Assembly (NCBI GenBank): GCA_010093515.1
Contig: MU001698.1
Span: forward strand, 186,001-250,000
DNA: 64,000 bases
From: Lineolata rhizophorae
Lineage: Eukaryota > Ascomycota > Dothideomycetes > Lineolatales > Lineolataceae
Direction of reading: 5' to 3'
Shown here: positions 27,638 through 40,441 of the stretch, piece after piece
How positions within the stretch are numbered: the stretch's first letter is position 1
Layout of the letters: every line of letters starts with the position of its first letter
The notes under the pieces: model-generated
The model's database searches: none
Told to the model about the DNA's origin: nothing
The model's input: the letters and a program-made list of their open reading frames with translations, nothing else
Position numbers and translations under genes: made by a program

Positions 27638-29773
27638 ATGGAGGGTTCTAGTTCCTCGGAACCTCTGTCTTCGTGCTGGCTGAGCGCTGCGTTGCGCTTT
27701 TCAATGCACGCCGCCCGCACGGCGGCCTCTCCCCCGCAACACCAGCAACAACGCCAAGACGACTTCACGATAAGCAACAACGGCACGACAGGACCTCCGC
27801 AGAATCGTGGACCCAAAGATGAATTTGGGCTGGATCCCAGCGTTTCCAAACCGCTTCTTGACGCGGTTATTTTCTCTCGAGATTTTACCCCGTCATATAA
27901 CGCGGTTGTGGTGGCTGTCCTGCTATTCGTGGCCCTGGTACATCAGTATGAGAGATTCATGAATGCTAGGAGGAGGTGGAAGGGTATAATGAGAGAGCTT
28001 CAGGAAACGAAAGTGGAATATTCTTCCGGCACTATCGCGAATGGTGATGTTTCGCTGGCGGACGAGGATGGCGGATCCTCTTCGAGTAGCAGCACGCTCC
28101 ACGGCACCGCGACACCACCCGATCTTGGGAAGTTGAAGCCGATCGAAGACGAGGCGAGCCCGTTACTCGGGCACGGAACCTCAAACCCACCACCTGTCCG
28201 AACACACATCCTACGTCGGCTATACTGGACGATCAAGTCCTGGCTGATGTACCAACCACGCCCCATCCCCATCGTCAACAAGTCTCTCCCCTCCAACGGG
28301 ACCTCCATCTTCGTGTTCCTCTTCCTCAGCCTCAACGTCTTCTACACCTTCTACCGCGTGCCCCTGCGCCTCGTGTATCTCTTCGTCTTCGCCGACCGTT
28401 GCGGCCTCCTGTTCACCGCCAACCTGCCTCTCCTCTACCTCCTCGCGGCCAAGAACCAGCCCGTCAAGCTCCTCACCGGCCGCTCCTACGAGTCCCTGAA
28501 CATATTCCACCGCCGCCTCGGCGAGCTGCTTTGCCTGCTCGCGCTGCTGCACGGCGCCGGCATGGTCGGCGTCTGGTACACGCTCTTGCGACCCTTCGGC
28601 TTCGGCCTCGCGCGCTTCCTACGCGCCCCCGTCATCCTGCTCGGCCTCCTCACGCTGCTCACCTACGAGACGCTGTACGTCACCTCGCTGGCGAGCTTCC
28701 GCCGGCGCTGGTACGAGGCGTTCCTCGGGCTGCACGTCGGCGGGCAGCTGGCCGCGCTTGTCCTGCTATGGTTCCACCACGCCAACGCGCGCGTGTGGGT
28801 CGGGGTCGCGCTGGGCATCTTCGTGGTCGACAGGCTCATCTTCAGGTTGTGTCTCAACACGTCAACGCACGTCGCGCACGCCAGCGTCGCCGACGACGGC
28901 GCCACCGTCCTGCTCTCCACCGCATGGGACATCCCCTCGAGGTCCCACACGAGCGGCGGTGGCCTCCTGGCCCGCCTCCGGCCCCGCAACACGGCCCACG
29001 GCTGGCACCCGACCGCGCACGTCTTCGTCTCAATCCCGTCCCTCGGTTCCACGCACGCCGCGCAATTCCACCCCTTCACCATCGCCTCGGCCGCGCCCCG
29101 GCCGTCCCCCTCAGACCCCTTCGCGCCCGCCCCAACCCCGGCGAACCTCACCCTCCTCGTCCGCGCCCACGCGGGCTTCACGTCCGCACTCCTGCGCCAC
29201 GCCGTCCGCCGGCCGGAGACTCCGCTGCGCGTCCGGCTTGACGGGCCGTACGGCACGCAGGCCGTGCTAGAGCGGCTGGAGGGCGCGGACGCGGCCGTGC
29301 TTGTGGCGGGGGGGTCGGGCGTCGCGGTGACGTTTGCGGCGGCGTGGGGGCTGGTGCGGTCGCGGCTACGGTCGCCGGTTGAAGGGGGCGGGCGTGGTGA
29401 TGTCGAGGAGGGCGGAGCCGGCAGAGGTGGCGGGGCCGGAGGGACGATGGAGGTGGTGTTTGTCTGGATCGTGCGCGAGCGCGCGCAGCTGGGGTGGGTG
29501 CCGCGGGAGCGGCTGGATGAGCTGAGGGAGGCGGGGGTTCGGGTAGTGTTGGCGGGACCGACCGGGGAGGTCGGTCGACCGGATGTGGAGGCGTTGGTAA
29601 GGGGTCATTGTGTGGGCGATGGGAAGGAGGGGGCGTCCGCGGCGCGGAGGAAGAGGGTCAGGGTTTTGGTGAGCGGGCCGGATGCGTTGAATAGGGATGT
29701 GAGGAATGCGTGTGCGAGGTTGGTGCGGAGAGGGGTGGATGTCGGGGTTGATGTGGAGAAGTTTGGTTGGTGA
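27638..29773 (+). CDS. Ferric-reductase-like transmembrane oxidoreductase (FRE/NOX family)
   Basis: Single exon, 711 aa from ATG 27638; the frame is open to an earlier ATG at 27521, but the iron GATA site at 27539 favours the later start. After a hydrophobic helix near residue 90 and an acidic linker, several helices carry two haem-ligand pairs of HX13H type: FHRRLGELLCLLALLH and LHVGGQLAALVLLWFH. FAD-binding motif HPFTIAS is near 478, GPYG near 537, and the NAD(P)H motif LVAGGSGVAVTFA near 555. The C-terminus is SGPDALNRDVRN. Family reaction: electron transfer from NADPH through FAD and haem across a membrane to ferric chelates. The substrate is not provable from sequence; a spacer rich in Gly and Arg interrupts the NAD domain. 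Confidence 0.9.
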   Translation: MEGSSSSEPLSSCWLSAALRFSMHAARTAASPPQHQQQRQDDFTISNNGTTGPPQNRGPKDEFGLDPSVSKPLLDAVIFSRDFTPSYNAVVVAVLLFVALVHQYERFMNARRRWKGIMRELQETKVEYSSGTIANGDVSLADEDGGSSSSSSTLHGTATPPDLGKLKPIEDEASPLLGHGTSNPPPVRTHILRRLYWTIKSWLMYQPRPIPIVNKSLPSNGTSIFVFLFLSLNVFYTFYRVPLRLVYLFVFADRCGLLFTANLPLLYLLAAKNQPVKLLTGRSYESLNIFHRRLGELLCLLALLHGAGMVGVWYTLLRPFGFGLARFLRAPVILLGLLTLLTYETLYVTSLASFRRRWYEAFLGLHVGGQLAALVLLWFHHANARVWVGVALGIFVVDRLIFRLCLNTSTHVAHASVADDGATVLLSTAWDIPSRSHTSGGGLLARLRPRNTAHGWHPTAHVFVSIPSLGSTHAAQFHPFTIASAAPRPSPSDPFAPAPTPANLTLLVRAHAGFTSALLRHAVRRPETPLRVRLDGPYGTQAVLERLEGADAAVLVAGGSGVAVTFAAAWGLVRSRLRSPVEGGGRGDVEEGGAGRGGGAGGTMEVVFVWIVRERAQLGWVPRERLDELREAGVRVVLAGPTGEVGRPDVEALVRGHCVGDGKEGASAARRKRVRVLVSGPDALNRDVRNACARLVRRGVDVGVDVEKFGW

Positions 29774-32040
29774 AGAGGAGGGAAAGGGAGGTAAAGAGGA
29801 CAAAGATGTTCTGCCAAGCGAAGCCTGCGGTTTGTGGAGTTATTGGTTTGAGATAATTGGGAATTTTGGGCGCCATATCTTATGGTTTCTAGCTAGGGCG
29901 ATAGGGCAAGATTGTCGAGTTTGGTTACTGTTGGGTAGGAAAGACCGAAAGACTCGATAGAAGGGAATTCTTTTACGTAGACTTGGGAATCTGTTGTTTG
30001 CTTTCCAAATTAGACCTGATATTGTTCAGGTACTTCAGCTTGAAAACATGAATCGGTAAACGGTCGCCAAATATTCGGAGGCGTGGTATTCTAACAAGCA
30101 AACCAGAGATGCACTGAGCAAAAATCATACCCTACGTACCTAGTAAGCGCTTCGCATTGCACCGAGAAGTGGATGGAAGCGAGGGACGACACCGTGGTAA
30201 GCAGGACCCACTGCCCATGAAGAGCCTTGTTTTCCTCGCATCTTAATCCAACTTCACGATTTCGCCATGCACGACTCGGACCGACGAACGACGTCTCTTT
30301 GCTTGCAGAATGACGACACAATGGCTGCGAGACATTCAACCAGCACTACAGGGGGTGACATGCTTGGCAGATGCAATTTCGCCCGCATTTTCACGATAAC
30401 TCGGTTGGGGTCGCACGAGATCCCGCCACAGCTAGCTGCACGAGGGTCGAGCAGTCGACGCCGAACGACTTGCCGACACTCCTCTAGTCGATGCATCCGA
30501 CCGACATTACCTGAAGCAGAAGTTCGCCGGGAAAAGCGCGGCATCTTTGCCTTCTTTGCACCTGCCAATGTCGCCGTTAGAACTAGCATGCCCTAGCCTG
30601 CAACTAGCCAACTTGGCCAAAAGACTGGCACAGTATCGCACTTCAGCGCGATCCTGCTGGCTAGGGACTATACATATGCTAACAGTCGCCGATACGGCCC
30701 AGCCATGCCACCACGATAACTCCTGTTCCTACATACATAGGCCCGTCTCCGGGGGGGCCGGACAAGAAAGAGCATCTCGAATTCCCGGGCCCGCTTGAAA
30801 CGGCACGTATGCGGCCCGAAAGCGGCATGCCGTAGCGAGAGCGCGCGCAGATGGTCCACTGATGGTGCGGCGAGACTAGACTACAGCGGCGCGAAAAAGC
30901 AGACGATAGGCGCTCAGCGGAGGGAGAGACGAGGGTATTTTTAGGTCAGTCGCTGATGCGCCGCGGGTCTTGGCCAAGTGCACCAGACCGGCCTCCCTCG
31001 CTTGAATCGCCTGGGTGCGCGACGCCATGGCGCTCAATTCGAGCTCTGGCGTCCTATTCTGGGCGGGCCCGCCGTCGACTGAGTGCCGGTTCTTTTCCGT
31101 CGATCCCGGTGCATTTGCATCCTACATTTTCACTGCCTTCCGTCAACTCTTGAGTGAACGAACTGTTTTCCCGCTTTGCTCCTTGGCCGAGCAGCTTTAT
31201 CCCTGACACTCGCGCAGACACCCGTCTGCGGGGCAACCATCCGAGCCGGCGGCTACATACGTGAAGCGCCGGGGCAACGTCCGGCAGTGTCAGGACCGGG
31301 ACCGGCCTAAGCTTGGCGGCACCCGCGGACGCGGTTCTCGACCAGGGCGATCCCGTCTAACCCCTGTGGTAGCGGGAGGGCGCGGCTCTCAGCCTCGTCT
31401 GGCCCGAGCTCGACTCTGTCCGTCCACGGGGTTCATTCGCAAAATGCCGTCCCGCAATTGCAGAAGCGAAAGCTTTCCTGCACCTTCTTTAGTCTCGTCT
31501 CTCTCGCTCTCTCGCATACATACGCGCTACTAATATACCGTCGTTTTTTGAGTTGTTGTTGCGCGGCTTTTGCAGTGGGGAAAGTTTGCTCGTTCACTCG
31601 CTACACGCTGGGGCCTCCTATTCAGCCGCATCCACCGTCCTAAGCCAGGTAAGTTGACTGCGCCCCACGGTGCTAATGTAGCCCCACGCCTGAATGCCTC
31701 GCGTGCTTGAGGGCTGACCACCACTTTATGATGTAGTCGTTAAGGCTCGTCTACTATCGGACTTAGAGATATCCATCTAGAATGAACAGCGAGGCTTAGA
31801 CTATCCCTCCGATCCCTTTTCGCGATTATATGCCGCGCCTTTTCACTCACCAAAGTTTCCTCCCACTCAATCCAGATCCGACGTCGGCCCCCAAAGATTT
31901 CTCTTCCCTCTTTGACTCTATACAACTCAGTTGCACCGTCGTCAGACCCTAGGATCCCTCCCTCCATTGCGCACTCTCTTAGCCTCGCGCCGACAGGCGC
32001 GCAATTCGCACAACCAACCACAACTCCAAGCCATCCGCCC
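29774..32040. other. Intergenic, promoter and leader of the DUF3433 gene
   Basis: 2.3 kb without a supportable gene. A GTAAGT at 31649-31654 followed by possible acceptors before 31800 could mark a 5' UTR intron of the downstream gene. The frame of that gene is open from about 31900 but no ATG occurs before 32041. Confidence 0.45.
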
Positions 32041-35000
32041 ATGGGCGACCCCAACGTCCCCGCTGCGCTCCGCGTCGGCGGTGGCAGCTCGACTCCCTCC
32101 TCGAGTACTCGCCCTCCTCTCCACCGAGACCCTTCCTCCAACACCTCTGCACCATCCCCTATCAGTGCCGTCTCTGCCGGTTCCGCCCCCGGCTCCCGGC
32201 GCCTCTCCGACCTCCTCACCTCCTCCTCAAGCCACCTGTCGCACGCCTACCATGCGCACGGGCAGCAGCACTCGCCGGACATATCGCCGCCGTCGTCTGC
32301 GTCCCCCATCTCGGCCCGCACCCGGGCACCCCCGCCGCCGAAGCCCGAGATCCAGAAGCGCCTCAGCTACCCTGCGCCGCTGCTGCCGGCGCAGGCACCC
32401 GCGTACACGATCCCGGCCGCGCCGGCGCCGCCGTCGTTCGGCGACGCGCGCGGCGCCACGGCATACGACGGCGCGGCGGAGAACGATGCACTGGCGCCCG
32501 GCGGAGGCGGCGGCGGCGGAAGCGGGAAGAAGCCGTCGCGCACGCGGACGCTGCTCGGGCAGCTGGGTTCGTTGCGGGCCGGGGTGAGCGGCGTGGCCGG
32601 GCGGGAACGGTACCAGGTTCTCAACGACAACGACGAGGGTACGGCGGAGACTGACAGGAAGAACCCGAAGAAGGGCGCCCGCACGGGCGTCCGGACCATT
32701 GCGGAAGAAGACGAGTCTGACGAGGGCGAGAACGTGGGATTCGACCTATCCGGAATGGACGGCGGCAGCTTCGCGCTGCAGAGCATGGCGGCAGGCGCGA
32801 GCGGAAGAGGAAGCAAGAAGAGCTTGCGACCGGCGGTCGCGGAGGTCCAGCCCGACGACGAGGTCCAGGCAGGGTATATGGCCGAGTACGAGGCATTGGA
32901 GAGCGGGCGGACGCATGGCGCCCTCGGTGAAGGCATGAGCGGCGTGGTCACGCATGCGCCTTTTCTGCATAAGCCCGCAGCAGCAGCGCAGGACGAGAGC
33001 ACAGACGGGGGTGGCGAGGTAGCAGGTTTGGGGGTAGGACTCATTGGGGGCCACAAGCGGGGGCTGTCGGGGTCAAGCGGTGGAGGGGAGGTTGTCAAGG
33101 CGAGGGAGGCGGCACAGGCAGAGGCTGAGGAGATGGGCAGGATCGTCGCTGTGGAGGAAAGCTTGGGATTCGATGTGAGCAATTTTGATGGGAATCCATA
33201 CGAGGCGAGGAATATATTGGGGGCGACGGCGGCGGCGCAAGCGGGTCAAAAGCACGGGGCGAACAAGAGTTATTATTTCCCACCTGGTAAGTCAATGGGT
33301 TCTGTTTTACGCTATATTCGAGTCAAGGAGTATAGTGGTTAGTAGCTGACAGTGGTTGCGCGCAGATCCCGAAAAGCCTTCCTGGCGACCAATGTCCATG
33401 GAGTGGTGGTACATTCTGACGCTAACCATGATCGCGCTCGGTCTCGGCGGTTACCAGGAGTATCTGTGCCAATATTCGATACAGCAAAAGGCCAAAGGCT
33501 CGGGGCTAATCGAGTTCCACAGCGTGGCCGAGGACGTTAGCGTGGCCGATTATTTCCTATGGAAGTATGCACCAACGATGATACTCGTGACTTATGGCGT
33601 CATGTGGCAAATATCCGACTTCGAGGTCAAGCGTTTGGAGCCGTACTACCAGCTATCGCAGCCCAAAGGCGCCACGGCCGCCGAGTCGCTCAATATCGAC
33701 TACCTAACCTTCTTCTCGTACCTAATCCCGTTCAAGGCATTGCGGTTCAAGCACTGGGCCGTGGCGCTATCATCGACAGCGACGCTATTCGCGGGCTCGC
33801 TCACGCCCGTCTTGCAGTCGGCCTCCATCATAACGTTTCCGCCAAAGCGCGAGTGGGAGCAAGATCCCAACGGCAAGAAGTTCCTGCTCGTCGACCCGGC
33901 CTGGTCGCGCGCCACATCCGCTGCCCTCTACTGCGTCGGCATCTGCGGCATCATGCTCATGTGGCAGCTGCGGCGCAAGAGCGGCCTGCTCAGCGACCCC
34001 AAAGGCATCGCAGGCATCGCGGCCATGGCCACTCGAAGCCACATTTTGCAGGACTTCCAGGGGTTGGACACCAAAAGCCACAACGCAATCCATCAGCAAC
34101 TTAAGCATCGCCGCTACATCCTACATAAGAGCTCATTATGGCAGGGAGAGTACATCCGCAACACGGCCGCGGCGCGCGGCGCCGACGACGTCGCGGGGAA
34201 CAAGAAGCTGCGGAACCCGCACCCACGCATGCTGACGCTGCAGGCGGGCGTGCCGTATATTGTCTCATTGCTCATCTTCGCCGGGCTGCTCCCCGTCTTC
34301 ATCTTCAACGAAAGGGCCAACAAAGTGACGGATGCGGCGCCATGGCTACTCGTCCTACTGGCCACGGGCCTCAAACTGCTCTGGAGCACCCTCGAATGCG
34401 ACGTCCGCATGGTGGAGCCATTTTACATCCTCAGTGAACGGCAGGCGCCGGCCAAGACGCTGACGATGGATTACACGGGGACGATGCCTGGTTGGTTGCC
34501 CATTAAGGCGGCGATCGGCCGGAATTTCCTCGTCGCGCTGGTGGGGCTGGGCGCCATTCTGACTGAGGTCATGACGGTGTGCGTGTCCTCGTTCGGCGTT
34601 GACGGGCGCAAGTTCCTCAGATTCGACTTCAACGGCGCGGACGACGGAGATGGCAATAGGGGCGGGGGCCAGAAGTCCTCGGACGAGACCTTCAAGTCCT
34701 TCTGGATCTCCTTCATCCTCGTACAGCTCATCCTCCTCTACCTCGCGGTCGTGGCCGGCTCCGTGTACGCCCGGCGCCGGCACCGCTTCTACCCGCGGCA
34801 GCCCGGCACCATCGCGTCGGTGCTGGCCTACATCCACCAGAGCCGCATGCTCATGACGTTCGTCGGCTGCGAGCGGCTAACCAGCAGCGAGATGACCAAG
34901 TTCTTGGAGAAGGGCGGGAAGAGGTATGCGCTGGGCTGGTTTGATGGTCGGGACGGTGCTTACCATTGCGGCATCGATGAGGAGCCGATTGACAGGAGGT

Positions 35001-35080
35001 ATGAGTTTGGGGTCGATCCAAGGAGTGAGAGGATCAAGGTGGTGGGGACCTGGGAGCATTTTGAGACAGCGGGAGTGTGA
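32041..35080 (+). CDS. DUF3433-family multi-pass membrane protein
   Basis: Two exons, 32041-33286 and 33366-35080, joined across a 79-nt GT-AG intron; 986 aa. The first 410 residues are disordered, rich in Ser, Pro, Gly and acidic residues. The second part holds about eight membrane helices, starting with WWYILTLTMIALGLGGYQEY. Family signatures are LEPYYQLSQPKGATAAESLNI and YLTFFSYLIPFKALRFKHWA, and a second, degenerate copy of the same half appears later as MVEPFYILSERQAPAKTLTM..PIKAAIGRNF, so the domain is internally duplicated as is usual in this family. The biochemical role is not known to me. The start is the first ATG in frame. Confidence 0.88.
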
Positions 35081-35772
35081 GTGGAAAAGGAGGAGGTGGG
35101 GACTTTCTTTGGGCAGTTTTGAGAGTGTCGCTCGCGGGTCTAAATGTGTAGTTCACATACATTTTCGCTTATTTTGTCTTAACCTTCTTTCTCTTCCCTG
35201 TTTCTATCTAAGCACTAGATCTATATCTTGGTTAGCGGATTCAAGTTGGTAGCACCGGTTTGGGCAGGATGATTAATGTATTTTGGCAAGTTACGTACTT
35301 GTGGATGTCGAAGCGGTTTTGTAGATGAGTTTATGTACCTAGTATATACCTTTCTAGGGCTACCCGAGGTTGCTTTGAGTGGCCAGCCTTCACTTTGGTT
35401 ATACGCAAATTCAAATAGTGAAATTTTCAGGGAGGCTGAATAACACCGTCCTTTTCTATACTCCGTATACGATAGTCACCACTCAGCTTGCTTGTGGGAG
35501 TGGATACTTCAGCAGAGCAAATATAATAATAGTTGGTACATGCCTACCTCTATAAATTCATCATGGGCTTCCTTACGATTAAACACAGTGCTAAGCCCAG
35601 TGGGCAATTTGATCGTCGTTTCTGATTGGACGTGAGTGTTCAGCGCAACAACCACTACCGACGTCACCTTAGCATTCGAGTCGCGCACCCTGGAATGCGT
35701 CAGACATGTGAAGGTCCTCCGCAACCGCCTCCCATCTCAACTCCCGCCCAGCTCCTCAGGGTCTCCGCAGCC
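35081..35772. other. Intergenic, seipin promoter
   Basis: 0.7 kb between two genes on the same strand. It contains a CCGAGG (35364-35369), a single possible fatty-acid-response core, and a TACTCCGTA motif near 35459. No gene. Confidence 0.5.
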
Positions 35773-37153
35773 ATGGAGGACGACGATGATGTAGACAAGA
35801 GCTACTACGACCTTGCCAAAGTGCGCATCCCAATAAAATGCCTCATCGCACGACGCTCCGCTCCCTCAGCGTGACGCGTCTCGCCTACCCACAGCTTCTC
35901 CACCGCGACAAATACTAACGGCATTCCGGCATAGGACACCATCCTCCGGCCCTTCCAGCTTCTTGTCTCGCGACGCTTCTTACGCACCTACCTAACTACC
36001 CTCCTCATCTCCATCTTCGCCCTCGGCCTCGGCGCCATCGCAACCACCGCCTACGTCACCTTCTACTACGCCTACATACCCGCGCGCGGCGTGTCGCGCC
36101 CCGTCCACCTGCAATTCCACCCATCGCACGCGCACCCGCCGCACGGCGCCACCGATGTGGACGGACACGGCGGGCGCAGCTTGTCCAGAGATCTGGTCAG
36201 CGGGACCGCGTACGACGTCGCGCTTGTTCTGGAGCTGCCGAGGAGTAGGAAGAACAGGGACGAAGGGAACTTCATGCTGGATCTGCAGCTGTTGAGCGCG
36301 GAGGCGGAACCGGGCGCGATGCAGGGGCTGGGCGGCGCGGGCATGCATCTGGGCGCGCGGCTGGGCGTGCCAGGCGCGGGACAGGAGGTCCTGGCGAGGA
36401 GTCGGCGGCCGGCTATGCTGACGTATCGGAGCGAAGCGGTAGAGTTTGTGAAGAGAATTCTATGGCTGCCGGCGTATGTGGTGGGATGGCGGAGCGAGTC
36501 CGAGAAGTTGGAGGTGCGCATGATGGAGAGGGTGGAGTTTCAGAAGGGATGGAGAAACGTGCCGGTTTCGGCGAGGGTTGAGCTCGTGAGTGAGGGGAAA
36601 CTACAAGTGTATAACGTAAAGGTCGTATTTACAGCAAAGTTGGGCGGGCTAAGGTACGTTCTTCTGCCTGAAGATGGGGGTTGTGATGTGCTTCTAATGT
36701 CTATGCAGATACGTTATGTACCACTACCGCATCACGTCGTTTGTCTTCTTCACGAGCCTATTCTGGCTTGTGGAGATGGTGGCGGCGCTCGTGGCGTGGA
36801 CGGCCGTCGGATATATATTCACGGGCAGGACACCATTGCCCGTGGTAAAACGTGAGTCAACGGACGACAGCGGCGGACCTACCATCAAGAGGGAGAGGCA
36901 AATGTCGCGTGTCTCTTCACCGCATATCAAGAAGGAGGAGCAGGATCAAAATCAGGGTATTCCAGAACATGCGGAAACCGGCCTAGCGGACGTAGAAGCC
37001 GATGTCGAGGACGAAGGTGAAGATGCAAGTCTTGCTGTTGACAATAGCGGGCGGGCGGGTAGGGATGATTCGGGAATCGGGACCAGCATGGAAAGCGGCG
37101 TTGAAAGGTCGGAGTCGATCAGACGCAGGAGGTCTGGAGGAGTTGGCCAGTGA
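35773..37153 (+). CDS. SEI1: Seipin (lipid droplet biogenesis protein)
   Basis: Three exons: 35773-35820, 35935-36653, 36709-37153; 403 aa; introns of 114 and 55 nt. The first exon codes only 16 residues (MEDDDDVDKSYYDLAK). Helix 1 is TYLTTLLISIFALGLGAIA. The luminal seipin domain has PVHLQFH, LVSGTAYDVALVLELPRS, GNFMLDLQLLS, SRRPAMLTYRSE and VEFQKGWRNVPVSARVEL. Helix 2 is ITSFVFFTSLFWLVEMVAAL. The last 110 residues are acidic and Ser-rich and face the cytosol. Family role: an ER oligomer at contact sites with lipid droplets that controls droplet formation. Confidence 0.93.
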
Positions 37154-39308
37154 TGATGAAAGAAGATTATCAATTCGCTTATACCCTTTTCTGACGCTCA
37201 GAACTTCTAGTAACGGTACAATTTTCAGGTAGGAAAAGGAAATAATTGCCAAGACTTGTGATGAATAGAGACACTGAAAATGACTCTAACTCGAAATAAA
37301 TCTTACTTTCCACTAGTATGCATTTCAAATTAGTGTAGCCACGACAACTTGGGTGTACTTTCTCCCAAAATGTTCTCTTTCGAAGTACTTCTGTCAGGTT
37401 CATCCGCTAAATTAAACGAAATCCCGCCAGTGTGCTCTTTTCTACTCACTTATTTTTCAGTCTCGCACATATCCACGAAGGACAAGTCTAAAAGTGCTAT
37501 ATGAACGTAAGATGCTGCAGGCATGCATTAAGAATAGCTTGCGGATCCATCTTTGCCGTGATACTATTAATAGGGTCCGACTACTAGTTTCGAATTGATC
37601 CAGATGTACAACACCTGAGTAGTCGGTGTGTTCATGGAGCCAAATATAGGCCAGCGTTCCTCAGTTTACAACTAGGGGGTGCGAAGCCGAATACCGTCGC
37701 ATGCTTAATCACCTCTCAAGCGGAAGAAAAACAAAGAAGGAAGTTAATAATCTTTTAGGGAGAATTCTGGACTACAAGGCCCAGCTCACGGATCTCAAGC
37801 TCGTTAGTAGGACAGCCAGTAGTCCATGTAGTTTGTGCTGACACGCGAGCTTCTTTGCGTGGGAGAGCGGACCTATACCAGCATAGCGAAGAAACGCCTA
37901 TTTTATGACGATGCCACGGTTAGGACCATACCATAATAATACATAACGGATGTGGGGAACAGAGTAATCAAGACTGACAAACTGGCGCAGCTCTTTCCTT
38001 TCTCAGCAGGGTTTACCTGTACATGGCATGAGAGAGGCACTTTATAAGCTAGCGCTTGGGAGGGCGTACGGTAATAAGAATACACATAAAAGCCCGTGCG
38101 ACTGTTCCTACTTAATTCGTTACGTACTCCTCTCTAATATTGCTTCCTTATACTTCAAGTAGGTTGTCACAGCAATAGGAGTCCCAAGTTTGCTTTGGCC
38201 TACGTTTCCTACGTTTTCTGCAATCGGCCATATCAAACGGGACAAAAAACTACTCGTGTCTCATGGCTGCTTCGCTACGTACGAACACCAGTCCAAAGAG
38301 ATTCAGGCCGCCTTGATGAAAAGTACATGACTTGTTTCAGCAAAGAGAGACAAGGTCTGGCCTGCTACCTAAGATATCTAGAGAAATTCCCATGTATACT
38401 GCGCGCAAGAGGTAGATACATTGACTGTCGCCCCAAACGGCAGTAACAGATACGCGCCAAAACGCCGATAAAAGACATCGAAACGTGCTGCTTAGCAGAA
38501 GTGACGAAAGTGTGTCTGTCACAGCGGAGTGGTGGCTAAAATAGAGTAATGGCAGAGTCTTTTGGTCGGCCGGTTATGTGACCAGAAACGCTTTTGGCTG
38601 TTGCGCAATGACGGGCACGAGGTCCAAGGGGCCGTAGGTGCCAGTGAAGAGAGTTCAAGTAGGAGAATGTAGATTGTAGGCAAGATAGCAAGCCAAAGAG
38701 TATTGTATTGTGTGCATGTGTGATGGTGGTAATAACTAAGGGTTAGGGGGGGTAGAAGAAACCGCGTCCTTGCTCTCCTAGTAACAGCGGAGAAGTGGCA
38801 GGCGTGGCTAGACCTGATTTTGTCACTGCGGGCCAGTCATGTGCTTTGAGATCTAGCCAATTAGAGCTACCCCTAGTAAAGTCGAACAGAAAGTATCCAC
38901 TGACGCTGTCGCCGTTAGTACTGTTTCTGGCGACAGAGTGGCTGCCGACCTATTTTGAAAAGCTCCGGCTATAAATATGATAAAAAAGCAGGTGAGGCGA
39001 GAGAAAGCGTAGCGTATAGCATTCTTTCAATCCTATTGCACGGATAAGCCAACCCTCTGTAAGTAGATGGTTTCAACAGCGCGGGAAATGGAATAAAATA
39101 AGCCCCTATTTCTTCCGCCGAAATTGACGGATGATTATGGCCTTGGTCATTCTGTTCGGCGCGGCCATATTTTTACGAATTTAGAACTTGCAACTGTTGC
39201 TCCGTACATGTCTTGGAGCCCACTACATGTAAATTGAGATACACCAGATACTAAAGAGAATGAGTGGACTGACGACAATATGCGCCACTTCTCAATCCAC
39301 CTCGCCTT
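37154..39308. other. 2.2 kb AT-richer convergent intergenic region
   Basis: Lies between the 3' ends of seipin and the MaoC gene, longer than 3' flanks need. Base composition is clearly more AT-rich than the coding regions. No coding, RNA or repeat structure could be recognised by eye. Confidence 0.5.
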
Positions 39309-40441
39309 TCACAGCTTGCTTTTCGGCCCCACACACTTCACCAACGCCCTTCCATTACTCAAACACACTTTTCCGCCTTCAACCCTCGTCACAAACCTCA
39401 CTTCCTCAAACCCATCCTTATCGGGGCTTCCCATGCGCCACATCTCGGTGACGAGCTTGTCGCCCGGCCTCACCGGACTCGCGAAGCGGGCCTGGAACTC
39501 CTTCAGGTTGGCAGGATCGGAGCCGCCAAACTGGGCCAGGACGTTGTGTGCAGTGCTGTTCCAGCTAAAGAGGCCGTGGATAATAACGCCACCGAAGCCC
39601 ATAGCCTTTCCAGGCTCGGGCGTAGCATGTAGGGGATTGTAGTCTCCATTCAGGCGGTAGAGGAGTGGAGTGGTCGGCGTAGTTTGAAGCTCAACAACGG
39701 CATCCGGGACGCGACCTTTCGGGGGATTGTAGTTGACTGCTTTCGGACCTGTTTTTTTGTTTAGCGAAGCATCTTCAGTAAAAAAAAAAATTCATCCAAG
39801 ACGTGCCTTTCGGGCCGCCCCAATTCCCCTGCCCAACGTAGAATCCGCTCCCGACGGCCCTAGTGTAGACCTCGCCAGTATCCTTGTCTATTAGGACTTG
39901 CTCAGTCTCAATCACAGTGCCAGGCTTGCCCTTGTCGTAGACACCCAGGACTTTGCTTCGAATTTCGAAACGCCGGCCAGCGGACGAGACGGGGAGCGGT
40001 TTGAGGAACTCCATGCGGCGCTCGCCATCGACAACGCGCCTGTTGTCGAACTTGGGAAGGCCGGGGATCGGGGTCGACGCGGAGCGCCCGTAGAAGTCAA
40101 TGACCTCTTGGTCTTCATACTTGAAGGGCAAAATGATAGGGTAGGTAGGAAAGGCAGCGAATTTGGGGTGGAGCTCCTGCCGATTGAGTTTGAATTAGAC
40201 GGTTGGGAGGTGATTGACTGGGTTGATAACGGGGTGGCTACGTAAATTGGTGGCGACGGAGAGTTGAATGGGCTATATGCGTCAAGCAGAATAGATAGGC
40301 AAACGAAACCCATATCCATACATATAGAAAGTGGAGCTCATCAGCAGAGCAACCAATGCTGTTCGCAAAAAGCAGAAGATCCCTCTTCAGCCATGCTACT
40401 GGGACAGTAGGAAACTCGAAACCAACACCGGGACCGCTCAT
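39309..40441 (-). CDS. Peroxisomal MaoC-type enoyl-CoA hydratase 2
   Basis: Three exons: 40441-40322, 40176-39807, 39748-39309; 309 aa. The protein starts MSGPGVGFEFPTVPVAW and continues ANSIGCSADELHFLY/ELHPKFAAFPTYP, a double hot-dog fold as in the hydratase part of peroxisomal multifunctional enzyme. The C-terminal half has the hydratase-2 motif YRLNGDYNPLH with catalytic Asp and His, then GGVIIHGLFSWNSTAH. It ends GPKSKL, a perfect PTS1 peroxisomal signal. Expected reaction: hydration of trans-2-enoyl-CoA to (3R)-hydroxyacyl-CoA in beta-oxidation. The second intron (39806-39749, 58 nt) must begin with GC (AAAG/GCACGT) to keep the conserved frame. Two CCTCGG motifs precede the gene. Confidence 0.93.

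Noticed and set aside
31912-32040. N-terminal extension of the DUF3433 protein
   Set aside because: The frame is open but contains no ATG before 32041; unless an upstream exon joins here it is leader sequence.
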